A program made the translations under genes and the position numbers. The notes beneath the pieces are model-generated. The model was not told the origin of the DNA. It saw only the letters and a list, made by a program, of their open reading frames with translations, and made no database searches. 34,671 nt of DNA from a virus, in IMG/VR virus record IMGVR_UViG_3300049847_000060, positions 1 through 34,671 of that record; one strand, 5' to 3'. This document shows positions 1 through 8,404 of this stretch, in pieces. Numbering within the stretch: position 1 is the stretch's first letter; every line of letters begins with the position of its first letter.

Positions 1-127
1 AAATATGGAAACATCAGCGGAGGTCGAAATCTCGCAAGGGGATTCCGAACAAAAAGTTTTAGGCAGGGTCATAGTGAGACAGTCGCTTACGGTCGAAACG
101 ACCCTAGCTAACGGCTGGAGCATTCGG
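1..127. repeat. Terminal direct repeat, left copy (circular contig overlap)
   Basis: These 127 bases are identical to 34545-34671. An exact 127-base end overlap is what a de Bruijn assembler with k=127 leaves on a circular sequence, so this is probably an assembly overlap rather than a biological terminal repeat. It shows that the genome closes on itself with a unit length of 34,544 bp. The repeat contains the 3' end of the WhiB gene and the start of the next gene. Confidence 0.93.
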
Positions 128-271
128 GTAAGTAAGACCGAGGGAGAGTTGTGGCTGGATTTACTAAATGCCAGCTATGCAGAAGAGGTGTCAGTTAGCT
201 TGCAGGCTGCTGACCTAAACGAACTAAGTGACCTATTTAGGGTTGCAGAAGGAACATTGAACAATGGCTAA
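5..271 (+). CDS. Hypothetical small protein (88 aa) downstream of whiB across the junction
   Basis: I do not recognise the family. It is 88 residues, acidic, without membrane segments or cysteines, and looks like a compact alpha/beta protein. In the circle the ATG is at 34549, inside the 3' end of the WhiB gene (58-nt overlap), with AAAGGA about 4 bases upstream. A GTG at base 74, just after the WhiB stop at base 62, is an alternative start preceded by GGCAGGG. The gene overlaps the following SSB-like gene by 8 nt, so it sits inside the early operon. The reading frame is probably real; the start is uncertain. Confidence 0.6.
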   Translation: METSAEVEISQGDSEQKVLGRVIVRQSLTVETTLANGWSIRVSKTEGELWLDLLNASYAEEVSVSLQAADLNELSDLFRVAEGTLNNG

Positions 272-644
272 AATCGAAGTCGAAGCAGTAGTCGCAAAGA
301 TTTTCTATAACGGAAAAGCTGCTTCATTGGTGGAGAACTACAAGGGGATAGACGGTCAAGTCTTTACCCGTCGCTATACCGCATGGTTTGACGAGCCTGT
401 GAAGTTTGAAGAGGGTGCAGTTGGCAAATTCAGCGGCAACCTCTCGGTCAAAATTGAAAAATGGACGGATGCAGAGGGAAATCCAAAGCTAGACCAAAGC
501 GGTCAGCAAGGACAGTCGGCTCGCATCTCTATCAATAACACAGAGTTCGACGGGTTTGGCACTGTAAGAAATGCTCCGCTATCACCAGAGGCTTTTGCTG
601 ATGCGGGTTGGACTGAAATCTCAGCCGATGAAACGCCTTTTTAG
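264..644 (+). CDS. Putative single-stranded DNA-binding protein, OB-fold type
   Basis: A 126-residue protein with alternating beta-strand character over residues 1-95, compatible with an OB fold. It ends in an acidic, Pro-Phe tail, ADETPF, at residues 121-126. Bacterial and phage SSBs end in a DDxPF-like tip that docks partner proteins, and this tail is the main reason for the call. The body is too divergent to assign by eye. The phage also encodes an annealase, an exonuclease and RusA, which fits an SSB. It overlaps the previous gene by 8 nt and is followed 26 nt later by the ParB-fold gene. An unrelated small beta protein remains possible. Confidence 0.5.
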   Translation: MAKIEVEAVVAKIFYNGKAASLVENYKGIDGQVFTRRYTAWFDEPVKFEEGAVGKFSGNLSVKIEKWTDAEGNPKLDQSGQQGQSARISINNTEFDGFGTVRNAPLSPEAFADAGWTEISADETPF

Positions 645-670
645 GCTAAACTGATAGCGGAAGGCTAAAA

Positions 671-1282
671 ATGAAAATTACAACGCTAAGCCCAGACAAT
701 CTGCTGGAGTATCCAAACAATGCCCGAAGAGGCGATGTTGGTGTGCTAGTAGATTCGCTAAAGGTAAATGGGCAATATCGCCCAATCGTGGTGCAGAAGT
801 CAACTAACTATGTGTTGGCTGGTAATCACCTGCTTAGAGCAGCCAGAGTGCTTGGCTGGTCAGAGATTGATGCAGTGGTGGTTGATGTAGATGACCAAAA
901 AGCCCTCAAGATTGTTTTGGCAGATAACAGGACTGCTGACCTTGGAGATTACAACACCGATTTACTCCAGAAACTGCTGGAGGATTTAGAGGACTTCGAG
1001 GGAACTGGATACTCGGAAGCTGACATCGCTGAGCTTGAAGCTGCTATAAATGCTGACCCACTTCCAGAGAGACCAGAAGTCGAGTTTAGCTTGGCTCTCA
1101 GGGAATCTAACAACTATGTGATTTTGATGTTTGATAACGATCTTGACTGGCAAGCCGCTATTACAACCTTCAACCTAACTACCGTCAAGGCTTGGGATAG
1201 TCGCAAGGGCTTTAGCCGAATGGGTATCGGTCGAGTAGTCAGAGGTGCAGACATCGTTAGAAAGCTAAACGGCGATGACTGA
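671..1282 (+). CDS. ParB/sulfiredoxin-fold (ParBc) domain protein
   Basis: 203 residues. Residues 17-41 and 50-63 match the ParB N-terminal fold: NARRGD, a YRPIVV strand, then AGNHLLRAARVLGW, the usual GxHRxxAAxxLG-type motif. It continues with LADNRTADLG at 83-92, frequent in phage ParBc proteins. No C-terminal HTH or partition dimerisation domain is obvious and there is no parA, so this is not a classical partition protein. In phages this fold often sits beside methylases, terminases or base-modification enzymes, and the next gene is a glycosyltransferase. The SD GGAAGG at 659-664 supports the start. The 3' end overlaps the next gene by 8 nt. A second protein with the same kind of motif is at 7457. 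Confidence 0.75.
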   Translation: MKITTLSPDNLLEYPNNARRGDVGVLVDSLKVNGQYRPIVVQKSTNYVLAGNHLLRAARVLGWSEIDAVVVDVDDQKALKIVLADNRTADLGDYNTDLLQKLLEDLEDFEGTGYSEADIAELEAAINADPLPERPEVEFSLALRESNNYVILMFDNDLDWQAAITTFNLTTVKAWDSRKGFSRMGIGRVVRGADIVRKLNGDD

Positions 1283-2021
1283 GCAGGTGACAATCGTTAG
1301 CCCCTCATACAAAAGGGCTGGCGATGTGAAGATTCGCAAATGGCTACCTAATGTAGTTTTGGCAGTTCACGAGTTTGAGGCTGACAGCTATAAGGAAAAA
1401 GAGGGCGGGCAAATCATGGTGTTGCCCGATACAGCTAGGGGAAACATGGCGAAGGTCAGACAAGCCATTCTTGACCAAATCCCTATGGGCGAATGGGTGG
1501 TAATGATGGATGACGATGTCGAGCAGTTCGGCTATTTTGGCTCAGCGACTGGGTTGGATACATTCATCGTTTACGACGCAGACGAGTTCTACCAATTTAT
1601 CGACAAAGGCACAATTATGGCTGAGGAGGTTGGCACGACAATGTGGGGTGTCAATGTATCAACAGACCCTAGGTTTTATCGTGAATACACGCCCCTTAGT
1701 TTCTCAAGCCCTGTGCTGGGGCCATTCTGCGTTCAAAAGAGAATCAAGGGCGTTCAATACGATGCTCGACTCGGTTTGAAAGAGGACTATGACATGTTCC
1801 TTCAGCACCTTCGACTAAGTCACAGGGTGCTCAGAATCAACTCCCATTGGTATCGAGCAGCTCACCTGACACTAGAGGGAGGCTGTGCAAGCTATCGAGT
1901 AATCGAAGAGGAAAAGAAACAGATGGAGATTTTCCAACGCAAATGGGGCAAGAACATCGTGAAGTCAAACCTGCCTAAGTCAACAAACCCTAAGATAAAT
2001 TCGCCAATCGCTGGTGTCTAA
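1275..2021 (+). CDS. GT-A glycosyltransferase, TET-associated (GREB1-like) type
   Basis: 248 residues. The N-terminus IVSPSYKRAG (7-16) is the nucleotide-sugar binding start of a GT-A fold. WVVMMDDDV (74-82) holds the metal-binding DxD. LKEDYDMFLQHL (168-179) and EGGC (201-204) fit the acceptor and catalytic half of the TET-associated glycosyltransferases described next to phage TET/JBP DNA oxygenases. Those enzymes are proposed to add sugar to oxidised methylcytosine in DNA. No TET-like oxygenase, DNA methylase or deoxynucleotide-modifying enzyme is visible in this genome, so the acceptor base is unclear. It is translationally coupled to the ParB-fold gene (8-nt overlap) and to the next gene (TAATG). 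Confidence 0.62.
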   Translation: MTEQVTIVSPSYKRAGDVKIRKWLPNVVLAVHEFEADSYKEKEGGQIMVLPDTARGNMAKVRQAILDQIPMGEWVVMMDDDVEQFGYFGSATGLDTFIVYDADEFYQFIDKGTIMAEEVGTTMWGVNVSTDPRFYREYTPLSFSSPVLGPFCVQKRIKGVQYDARLGLKEDYDMFLQHLRLSHRVLRINSHWYRAAHLTLEGGCASYRVIEEEKKQMEIFQRKWGKNIVKSNLPKSTNPKINSPIAGV

Positions 2022-2443
2022 TGAGCAAGCCGTTCTCACGATTGCTTTACGACCAAGATGATAAGGCTAAAGAGGTTTTCATCCGATGGATTACAAGTCA
2101 GGGTTGGCAAGCTAAGGTAAACCCAGACCAATACGGCATCGATGTTCTATGCAGAAGTGCAGAGGGTGTGGAGTGGGCTGTTGAAGTGGAAGTAAAACAT
2201 TCGTGGAAATCAAGAGAGTTTCCGCATAACTCAGTTCATTTCGCTGCTAGAAAGCTCAAATTCGCTCAAGACAATGCGGTCTTTTTTATGTTCAATCACG
2301 ACCTAAGCAGAGCTTTAGGGGTATCGGGTGAGAGATTTAGACAGTGCAAAATAGTAAGTAAAAAGACGATCTACACAGAGAACGAGCAGTTTGTTGAAGT
2401 TCCAAAAGCAGCCTGTAAGTTCTGGGATGTTTTAGAAAGCTAA
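2021..2443 (+). CDS. PD-(D/E)XK nuclease-like small protein
   Basis: 140 residues. The core reads YGIDVLC (38-44) followed by WAVEVEVKHSW (52-62). Asp41 plus Glu57-x-Lys59 would form a D...ExK metal centre, as in restriction-endonuclease-fold and VRR-type nucleases. A helix precedes the motif, and residues 72-96 form the rest of an alpha/beta core. The start shares one base with the upstream stop (TAATG), so it is probably cotranslated with the glycosyltransferase. Its function could be DNA repair, recombination or host DNA degradation; the sequence does not decide. Confidence 0.5.
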   Translation: MSKPFSRLLYDQDDKAKEVFIRWITSQGWQAKVNPDQYGIDVLCRSAEGVEWAVEVEVKHSWKSREFPHNSVHFAARKLKFAQDNAVFFMFNHDLSRALGVSGERFRQCKIVSKKTIYTENEQFVEVPKAACKFWDVLES

Positions 2444-2451
2444 GAAAATAC

Positions 2452-2889
2452 ATGAGAAGAAAAAACGACCCCGAAGTCATAGAAAAAGAACGCAAGGTAT
2501 TAGAGCTCCGATTGAGTGGAATTACCTTCGAGCTAATTGCTAAACAGGTTGGCTTTGCTTCGGCAGGAGCTTGCTATAACGCATACAAAAGGGCTTTGGT
2601 CAGAACCTTGCAAGAACCAGCGGATGCAGTGAGGGAAGCTGAAGTCGCTCGTTTAGATAGATTGATGCAAGGCGTGTGGATTGCTGCACTTAGGGGTGAG
2701 GTTAGGTCTGTTGAGGCTGTGTTGCGAATCATGGACAGAAGGGCAAGACTGTTAGGACTTGATGCTCCAGCTAAGGCGCAGATGGAGGTGACTACTTATG
2801 ACCGAGACAGCATTGACAGTGAAGTCGCCAAGCTCGCCGCTATCTTGGCTAGTGGCCAGACGAGTGAGATGGACACACCAGCAAGCTAG
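2452..2889 (+). CDS. terS: Terminase small subunit
   Basis: 145 residues, highly helical and basic. Residues 10-50 form a helix-turn-helix-like unit (ITFELIAKQVGFASAGACYNAY), then a helical central part with RLDRLMQG and VLRIMDRRARLLGLDAP at about 89-105. This RARLLGLD motif is common in actinophage small terminases. It binds the phage packaging site and recruits TerL. It lies directly before the large subunit and overlaps it by 92 nt. The SD is weak. Small terminases diverge fast, so the call leans on motif plus position. Confidence 0.75.
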   Translation: MRRKNDPEVIEKERKVLELRLSGITFELIAKQVGFASAGACYNAYKRALVRTLQEPADAVREAEVARLDRLMQGVWIAALRGEVRSVEAVLRIMDRRARLLGLDAPAKAQMEVTTYDRDSIDSEVAKLAAILASGQTSEMDTPAS

Positions 2890-4144
2890 ACCTGAGCAAA
2901 TTCCGACAGATTCTAAAGACTGGAACACTTGGCTAGTGTTGGCTGGTCGAGGATGGGGAAAGACAAGAACGGCAGCAGAGTGGCTGGCATTTGAGGCTTC
3001 GAGAAACCCTAATACCCGTTGGGCTATCGTTGCCCCTACATTCACCGATGCTAGAGATACCTGTGCAGAGGGTGTTTCGGGAGTGGTCAACATTTTGCGA
3101 GAGTATGGCACGCTTCAGGATTACAACCGCTCGATTGGTGAAATCATCCTGAAGAACAAAAGCCGTATCAAGCTATTTTCAGGTGAAGAGCCAGACCGTC
3201 TGCGTGGCCCACAGTTCCATGGTGGCTGGTTTGATGAGCTGGCAGCATTCAAGTATGCAGAAGCTTTTGACCAATACAAGTTCGGCCTTCGCTTGGGAGA
3301 GCATCCGCAAACGGTCATTACTACCACCCCACGACCTACAAAGCAGATTCGGGAGCTGGCTAAGCGTGAAGATGTAAGGGTTGTCAGGGGTTCAACCTTT
3401 GACAATGCTGCTAACTTGTCTGAGAGTGCATTGGCAGAGCTTAGGCTTCGCTATGAGGGAACCAAGCTAGGTCGTCAGGAACTTTATGGCGAAATCATTG
3501 ATGACAACGATCATGCTTTGTGGAATCGCAGAAACATCGATGAGAACAGAGAGACTACCCCGCCCCCGTTGGCTCGCATTGTGGTTGCTATTGACCCAGC
3601 AGTGACAAGCAGTGATGATTCCGACGAAACAGGCATAGTGGTCGCAGGTGTTGCTAATGATGGGCACTATTACATCCTCGAAGATGTATCCCTAAAGGCA
3701 AGCCCTGAGAAATGGGCAAGGCAGGCAGTCGAGGCTTATCACCGATGGAAAGCCGACAGAATCATTGGCGAGACTAATAACGGTGGCGACATGATTGAGG
3801 CTTTGCTAAGGCAAGTAGATTCAAGGGTCAGTTACAAAAAGGTAACGGCGACCAGAGGCAAGGCTGTCCGAGCTGAACCAATCGCTGCTCTATACGAACA
3901 GAAGAGGGCTCACCATGTCGGAGTGTTCCCGAACCTCGAAGACCAGATGTGCAACTGGACGATCGACGACAAATCTTCACCTGACCGCATGGATGCGATG
4001 GTCTGGGCTCTTACTGAGCTAATGACAAGCCAATCAGCTATCATGGGACTAGCGGCTCTCGCCAAGTTCTGCCCTAATTGCAGGATGCCAGCAAGTAAGA
4101 CTGCAACAGTTTGTCCGAAATGCAATACGCCACTTCCAGAATAG
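2798..4144 (+). CDS. terL: Terminase large subunit (ATPase/nuclease)
   Basis: 448 residues; the packaging motor ATPase and headful or cos nuclease. Walker A is AGRGWGKT (49-56), Walker B is GGWFDE (142-147) and the coupling motif is TTTPRP (175-180). The RNase H-fold nuclease begins with VVAIDPA (262-268, Asp266), continues with IIGETNNGGD, and a late acidic motif PDRMDAMVWAL. The ATG has a strong SD, GGAGGTGA at about 2784-2791, which justifies a start 92 nt inside terS. The C-terminus is odd: CPNC (425-428) and CPKC (439-442) form a zinc-ribbon-like tail that I do not expect in a standard terminase. Confidence 0.95.
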   Translation: MTETALTVKSPSSPLSWLVARRVRWTHQQARPEQIPTDSKDWNTWLVLAGRGWGKTRTAAEWLAFEASRNPNTRWAIVAPTFTDARDTCAEGVSGVVNILREYGTLQDYNRSIGEIILKNKSRIKLFSGEEPDRLRGPQFHGGWFDELAAFKYAEAFDQYKFGLRLGEHPQTVITTTPRPTKQIRELAKREDVRVVRGSTFDNAANLSESALAELRLRYEGTKLGRQELYGEIIDDNDHALWNRRNIDENRETTPPPLARIVVAIDPAVTSSDDSDETGIVVAGVANDGHYYILEDVSLKASPEKWARQAVEAYHRWKADRIIGETNNGGDMIEALLRQVDSRVSYKKVTATRGKAVRAEPIAALYEQKRAHHVGVFPNLEDQMCNWTIDDKSSPDRMDAMVWALTELMTSQSAIMGLAALAKFCPNCRMPASKTATVCPKCNTPLPE

Positions 4145-4155
4145 GGAAAGCAAAC

Positions 4156-6024
4156 ATGGGAATCCTCGACAACTTCGCTAAGCGAGTAGCTGACCAATTG
4201 ACGAAAGCGTCACCTACAGTCACACCTATTAGCCAAGCCCAAATAAACGATGCAATCAATCGCAACAATTCTTATGGCAATTCAGTAGGTCTACCAAGAG
4301 ACCCGAACATGGCTAATGTGCCGTTCACTCCAGGCATCCCGCTAGTGCCAGGTGCAATCAACCCATTGCGAGCAGATGGTCGCCCAGACCCTCGCCGTTG
4401 GGAATACACGGTCGCTCAAAACATCAATGTCACAGAGACCCGTCTAGTTCCGTTCAAAACTTTGCGTGCTGCTGCTGAGCAGATTGACATTCTTCGCCGT
4501 TGCATCGAAGTGCTAAAGCACAAGGTGGCTGGATTAGATTGGGACATTGTTCTCAGCGATTCAGCTGTTGAAAAGGTCATGGCGGAATCAGGGGAAAAGT
4601 CATACACCAAAGCCATGGAGTTGGCTAAGGAAAAGTTCAACGACCAAATCAACCGCATGAAAACATTCTGGGAAGTGCCAGACATTTCTAACGGAATGAT
4701 TTTTGCCGACTGGATAAACATGGCACTAGAGGACATCTTGGTGCTGGATGCTTGGGCTATCTGGCCACAAAAGCAGGTCAATGGAGAACTTCGAGGGCTT
4801 CAGATTCTTGACGGTTCGACTATCAAGCCACTTATCGATGACCGAGGAATGAGGCCGACTCCGCCGAACCCAGCGTTCCAGCAAATCCTTTACGGTTTCC
4901 CACGCTCAGAGTTTTCTGCTCCAGAGGAAAAGCTAGAGGCAGATGGCGAATTCAGCTCAGACGAAATGAGTTATCTAATTCGCAACCGTCGTTCAGCTTC
5001 GATTTATGGCTACTCACCAACCGAACGAGCATTACCACTTGCAGACATCTACCTACGCCGTCAGCAGTGGATTCGTTCAGAGTTCACCGATGGTGTCATG
5101 CCTGAAATCATGTTCCAGACCAATGCAACATTCGGCAATGACCCAGACTTGCTTCGAGCTTTTGAGAATGTTTTCAACGACGATCTAGCTGGTCAGACCG
5201 AGCAGAGAAAGCGTGCCCGTCTGCTACCTGAAGGTTTAGTACCTGTCCAAATGCAGGGATACGAGCAAAAGTTCTCAGACCAGCTTGACGAGTATTTGGT
5301 GCTTTCAATTTGTGGACACTATGGAGTTTCGCCAACCGAGATTGGCTTCAACTCTAAGAACAGCTTGGGTGGAGGCGGTCACCAAGCGGGCGAGGCTGAA
5401 TCGTCTGAGGTTATCGGTCTAGTTCCATTGACCAACTGGATTGCCAAGATGCTCTCTCAGCTCAGCTATGTCTATGCAGGAATGCCTAGAGAGCTTGAGT
5501 TCCGCTTTATGCCGTCAATCCGCAATGACAGTTTGGCTGAAGCTCAAGAGATGGACTTACGACTAAAGAACGGCTCAATGACGATCAACGAGGTTCGCTC
5601 TAAGTCAGGCTTGCCGCTTCTCGATGCTCCAGAGGCTGATACGCCTATTTTGAACACTTCGGCTGGCACATTCCTACTAACTGAATCAGGACTAACCCCA
5701 GTTGACCCAATGGCTGGCTTGATGGATGGGCTATTGCCTACCGAAGCTAGTGACGGAACAGACGAGGGTAATGAAGAGGACATCCCAGCCGAAGAACCTG
5801 TAGCTGCTCCAGTAGAAGAGCCGAAGCCAGTGGAAGCCCCAGAGGATACCTCGAAGGCTGTCAAGGATGAAATTAAGCAGTTCTTGCGTTGGTTGCGTAA
5901 GTCACCAAACCGACCATTTGAATTCAAGGCTTGCCCTGCTGTATTTGCCGAGACTCTCAACAAGTTCATCGCCGTCGAAGACCTAGACGGTGCTCGATGG
6001 TATGCGGAGCGTTACCTAGCATGA
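4156..6024 (+). CDS. Portal protein
   Basis: 622 residues from ATG 4156, which has SD AGGGAAAG right after the terL stop; an upstream TTG at 4111 inside terL is unlikely. It forms the dodecameric DNA channel at the head vertex. The central region has portal-type features: helical wing with PTERALPLADIYLRRQQW, and a loop with YGVSPTEIG and LGGGGHQAGEAE. Residues about 515-570 are an acidic, Pro/Glu-rich linker, followed by a basic helical end. It sits between TerL and the MuF gene, the usual order, and overlaps the next gene by ATGA. Confidence 0.93.
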   Translation: MGILDNFAKRVADQLTKASPTVTPISQAQINDAINRNNSYGNSVGLPRDPNMANVPFTPGIPLVPGAINPLRADGRPDPRRWEYTVAQNINVTETRLVPFKTLRAAAEQIDILRRCIEVLKHKVAGLDWDIVLSDSAVEKVMAESGEKSYTKAMELAKEKFNDQINRMKTFWEVPDISNGMIFADWINMALEDILVLDAWAIWPQKQVNGELRGLQILDGSTIKPLIDDRGMRPTPPNPAFQQILYGFPRSEFSAPEEKLEADGEFSSDEMSYLIRNRRSASIYGYSPTERALPLADIYLRRQQWIRSEFTDGVMPEIMFQTNATFGNDPDLLRAFENVFNDDLAGQTEQRKRARLLPEGLVPVQMQGYEQKFSDQLDEYLVLSICGHYGVSPTEIGFNSKNSLGGGGHQAGEAESSEVIGLVPLTNWIAKMLSQLSYVYAGMPRELEFRFMPSIRNDSLAEAQEMDLRLKNGSMTINEVRSKSGLPLLDAPEADTPILNTSAGTFLLTESGLTPVDPMAGLMDGLLPTEASDGTDEGNEEDIPAEEPVAAPVEEPKPVEAPEDTSKAVKDEIKQFLRWLRKSPNRPFEFKACPAVFAETLNKFIAVEDLDGARWYAERYLA

Positions 6025-7466
6025 GCAAATGGGCTTCGATTGACGGAGCCTTGCTACGGCTGATTGTTGCTGAATCGGCAAAGGTTAGGGAGGCTTTGCA
6101 GAAATCAGTGGACGTGCAGCAGATTGCTCACCAGTGGGCAACCTCACACCCTGAAGGCTCAAGTGCTACCCCACAAGAAGCTAGAGAGTGGGCAAGTCTC
6201 AACATCTCGCCCAAGACAAGTGCCGTCAAGGATGCACTGCTCGGAGTTTATGCCAATGGCGCAGAGCTCGGTAAAGATGTAGCCGTTCACATGGTGCAGA
6301 TGATGGTGGCAAATAAAGCCCCAAGCATTAGCGTGAATTGGGATAACTGGAAACCGGGCAATCACCCAGCGGAAAACCTTGTCAGACCCAAGGGTGGCAT
6401 GGCTAGGTTGTTGGCTAAGACCGATACGACAATAAAAGGAATTAGCAAGACGACCTTAGACCGAATTGGCACGAAGTTGGCAGATGGTCTAAAGGCAGGT
6501 TTCAGCGATACCAAGATTGCGGAAAGTCTGGCAGGAGTAATTGAAGACCCATCGAGAGCCTTGGCTATTGCTCACACTGAGATGAACCGAGCGTTCAATG
6601 CTCGCTCGATTGACTATTACAAAGATTCAGGGCTGGAAAAAATCGAATGGGATACTAGCGACCCTTGCGATATTTGTGCAGATAACGATGGCGAGGTTGT
6701 GACGATCGGCGAAGAGTTTCCAAGTGGAGACACTGAACCACCTGTTCACACCAACTGTAACTGCCGTGTAATTCCTTACATTGATTTAGAGGGGCTAGAC
6801 AGTTTCTCAACGGATGCTGCTGCCGAAGATGTGGCTAGTGAAGAGGCAACAAGTCAAGCATCGAGTTTGCTAAGCACTGCTCAGTCAGTAGAACCACAGG
6901 TTAGTGGGATGTTCAGCGGATTAGTTGCTGGCTTTGTTGATGAGGGCAAGGCTGTTCGCATGGTCGGATTAGAGAACAAGCTCAAGAGTCAAGCTTCATT
7001 GGCTCGAAAGATTGACCAGAGAGCTGCCGACTTGGGAGGAAACCACGCCGAGGCTGCCTCTACTATCTCAGACGCCTTGCGTTACACGATGCTGGCTAAT
7101 CCGTCGGCTTATGCAGATGTGGTCAAAGCTACCGAAGAAAAGTTTCAGGCTTTGGGCTATCAAACCAATCTGAAGAATTACTGGATTGGAGCAAGCCCTT
7201 ACAAAGGTGTGAACCTTGCATTGACCGACCCAAGTGGCATGAAGATTGAACTACAGTTTCACACCCCGCAATCGCTCAAGGTAAAAGAGCACGCTAACCA
7301 TGTTCTCTACGAGAGACAAAGAGTTCTTGCTCCAGACAGTAAAGAATCCCAAGACCTTACAAACCAGATGATTAGGAACTCATCGGCTATTGCTACCCCT
7401 AGAGGAATAGACAGGCTCGGTAAGATGGTGGCAGGGCTTATGAGGAAGGCACTAACATGGGCATGA
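6021..7466 (+). CDS. MuF/SPP1 gp7-type minor head protein fused to a RelA/SpoT-like C-terminal domain
   Basis: 481 residues from ATG 6021 (ATGA overlap with portal). Residues 150-252 are a phage head morphogenesis (MuF) domain: AHTEMNRAFNARS, then CDIC (216-219) and HTNCNC (243-248), the usual Cys/His set. After an Ala/Ser/Glu linker, residues 310-465 form a second domain: SDALRYTM (Asp351, Arg354), SPYKGVNLAL (392-401), IELQFHT (409-415) and KEHANHVLYERQR. These resemble the D..R, GYRSIH and ElQiRT motifs of RelA/SpoT nucleotide pyrophosphokinases and toxSAS toxins. MuF proteins with C-terminal toxins are known from temperate phages. It could be injected with the DNA. The domain call is from motifs only. 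Confidence 0.85.
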   Translation: MSKWASIDGALLRLIVAESAKVREALQKSVDVQQIAHQWATSHPEGSSATPQEAREWASLNISPKTSAVKDALLGVYANGAELGKDVAVHMVQMMVANKAPSISVNWDNWKPGNHPAENLVRPKGGMARLLAKTDTTIKGISKTTLDRIGTKLADGLKAGFSDTKIAESLAGVIEDPSRALAIAHTEMNRAFNARSIDYYKDSGLEKIEWDTSDPCDICADNDGEVVTIGEEFPSGDTEPPVHTNCNCRVIPYIDLEGLDSFSTDAAAEDVASEEATSQASSLLSTAQSVEPQVSGMFSGLVAGFVDEGKAVRMVGLENKLKSQASLARKIDQRAADLGGNHAEAASTISDALRYTMLANPSAYADVVKATEEKFQALGYQTNLKNYWIGASPYKGVNLALTDPSGMKIELQFHTPQSLKVKEHANHVLYERQRVLAPDSKESQDLTNQMIRNSSAIATPRGIDRLGKMVAGLMRKALTWA

Positions 7467-8113
7467 CCAGATGGTTTGCACTCAAGAATAACGACGGCAA
7501 CATTCTTGCCGTTTATCGGACTGAGTGGAACGACAATGCGATCGTCAATGAACAGGTCTGGAACAAGACCAATGGCGGTTGGCAGGATACCCGCACGATT
7601 AGCGATTGGCGTGTGAATTCCGATGCCAACATTGACGAGATTGATTCAACAGATGCAAAGTCATTGCTTCCGCATAGTGCTCTAGTTGAAAAAGGTTTGA
7701 AGATTGACCTAGAGCCGGCTAAAGGCGTGGTCGGCCCATTAGAGGTGGCAAGAGGATTGAGCCGTCTGGCTATCTTGCCTAACCCAGTTGACCCGACTAT
7801 AACTGAGCCAGAAAAGTATGTTGAGAGCCCATGGCAGACAGTTCCAGCTCCGACGATTGACCCGTTGGCTTGGGATAACGCAGTCGTCGAGGTCATCGAA
7901 ATCGGTTCACTATTCGGAACAGACACAGTGCTGAAGCGTAAGCGTGTGGCTAAGCACATTGAATCCATGGGGCAAGCTCTTACGCCATTCCGAAGCTATC
8001 CGCTGGTTTATGAAGTAGACAACAAGCCGATAATCATTGATGGCCACCACAGGCTTATGTCTATGTGGTTGCTAGGCTTAGATAAAGCAGCAGTTTGGAT
8101 TGTAAAGGAATAA
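7457..8113 (+). CDS. Unknown head-region protein with ParB-like DGHHR motif; candidate partner of the MuF-fusion
   Basis: 218 residues. The N-terminal half (1-60) is Trp- and Asn-rich beta structure of unknown family. The C-terminal half has SYPLVYEVDNKPIII then DGHHRLMSMWLLGLDKA (195-211), which matches the substrate-loop motif of the ParB/sulfiredoxin fold. The ATG has SD AGGAAGG seven bases upstream and overlaps the MuF gene by 10 nt. A gene fused in translation right after a toxin-like domain is the normal place for an immunity protein, so I suggest that role as a hypothesis. It could equally be a head accessory protein. Confidence 0.6.
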   Translation: MGMTRWFALKNNDGNILAVYRTEWNDNAIVNEQVWNKTNGGWQDTRTISDWRVNSDANIDEIDSTDAKSLLPHSALVEKGLKIDLEPAKGVVGPLEVARGLSRLAILPNPVDPTITEPEKYVESPWQTVPAPTIDPLAWDNAVVEVIEIGSLFGTDTVLKRKRVAKHIESMGQALTPFRSYPLVYEVDNKPIIIDGHHRLMSMWLLGLDKAAVWIVKE

Positions 8114-8119
8114 ACAACA

Positions 8120-8404
8120 ATGGCTCTTCAGCACAAAAATGTAACCGTAAACACTACTCCGACTTTGCTGTTGGAAGTTCCAACAGGAATGCCATCGACT
8201 GCAATTCAAATTTGCAACAACCACACCGCCACCCTATACATCGGGGATGTATCTGTGACAACTTCTGGAGCTACTCGTGGCAATCAACTAGCTGCAAATG
8301 CTTCAGTTCAAATTTGGCTAAGGGGTGGCGACCAGATTTTTGGCGTGACTGCAGCTCAAACCGCAGCAGGCGCAATCTCTCTCGTTTATTCAGGCGATGA
8401 ATAA
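8120..8404 (+). CDS. Small beta-rich structural protein (putative decoration or head protein)
   Basis: 94 residues, rich in Thr, Ala and Val with repeated short strand patterns (VTVNTTPTLLLEV, TAIQICNNHTATLYIGD, SVQIWLRGGDQIFGV). No catalytic motif, membrane segment or charged linker. Proteins of this size and composition between the MuF and protease genes are usually virion components, for example head decoration. SD AAGGA is about 9 bases before ATG. It overlaps the protease gene by 8 nt. The structural role is inferred from position and composition only. Confidence 0.6.
   Translation: MALQHKNVTVNTTPTLLLEVPTGMPSTAIQICNNHTATLYIGDVSVTTSGATRGNQLAANASVQIWLRGGDQIFGVTAAQTAAGAISLVYSGDE

Noticed and set aside
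671-1282. Plasmid-type ParABS partition system
   Set aside because: The ParB-fold protein lacks an HTH and dimer domain and there is no ParA. The parS-like site more likely concerns host ParB or a regulator.
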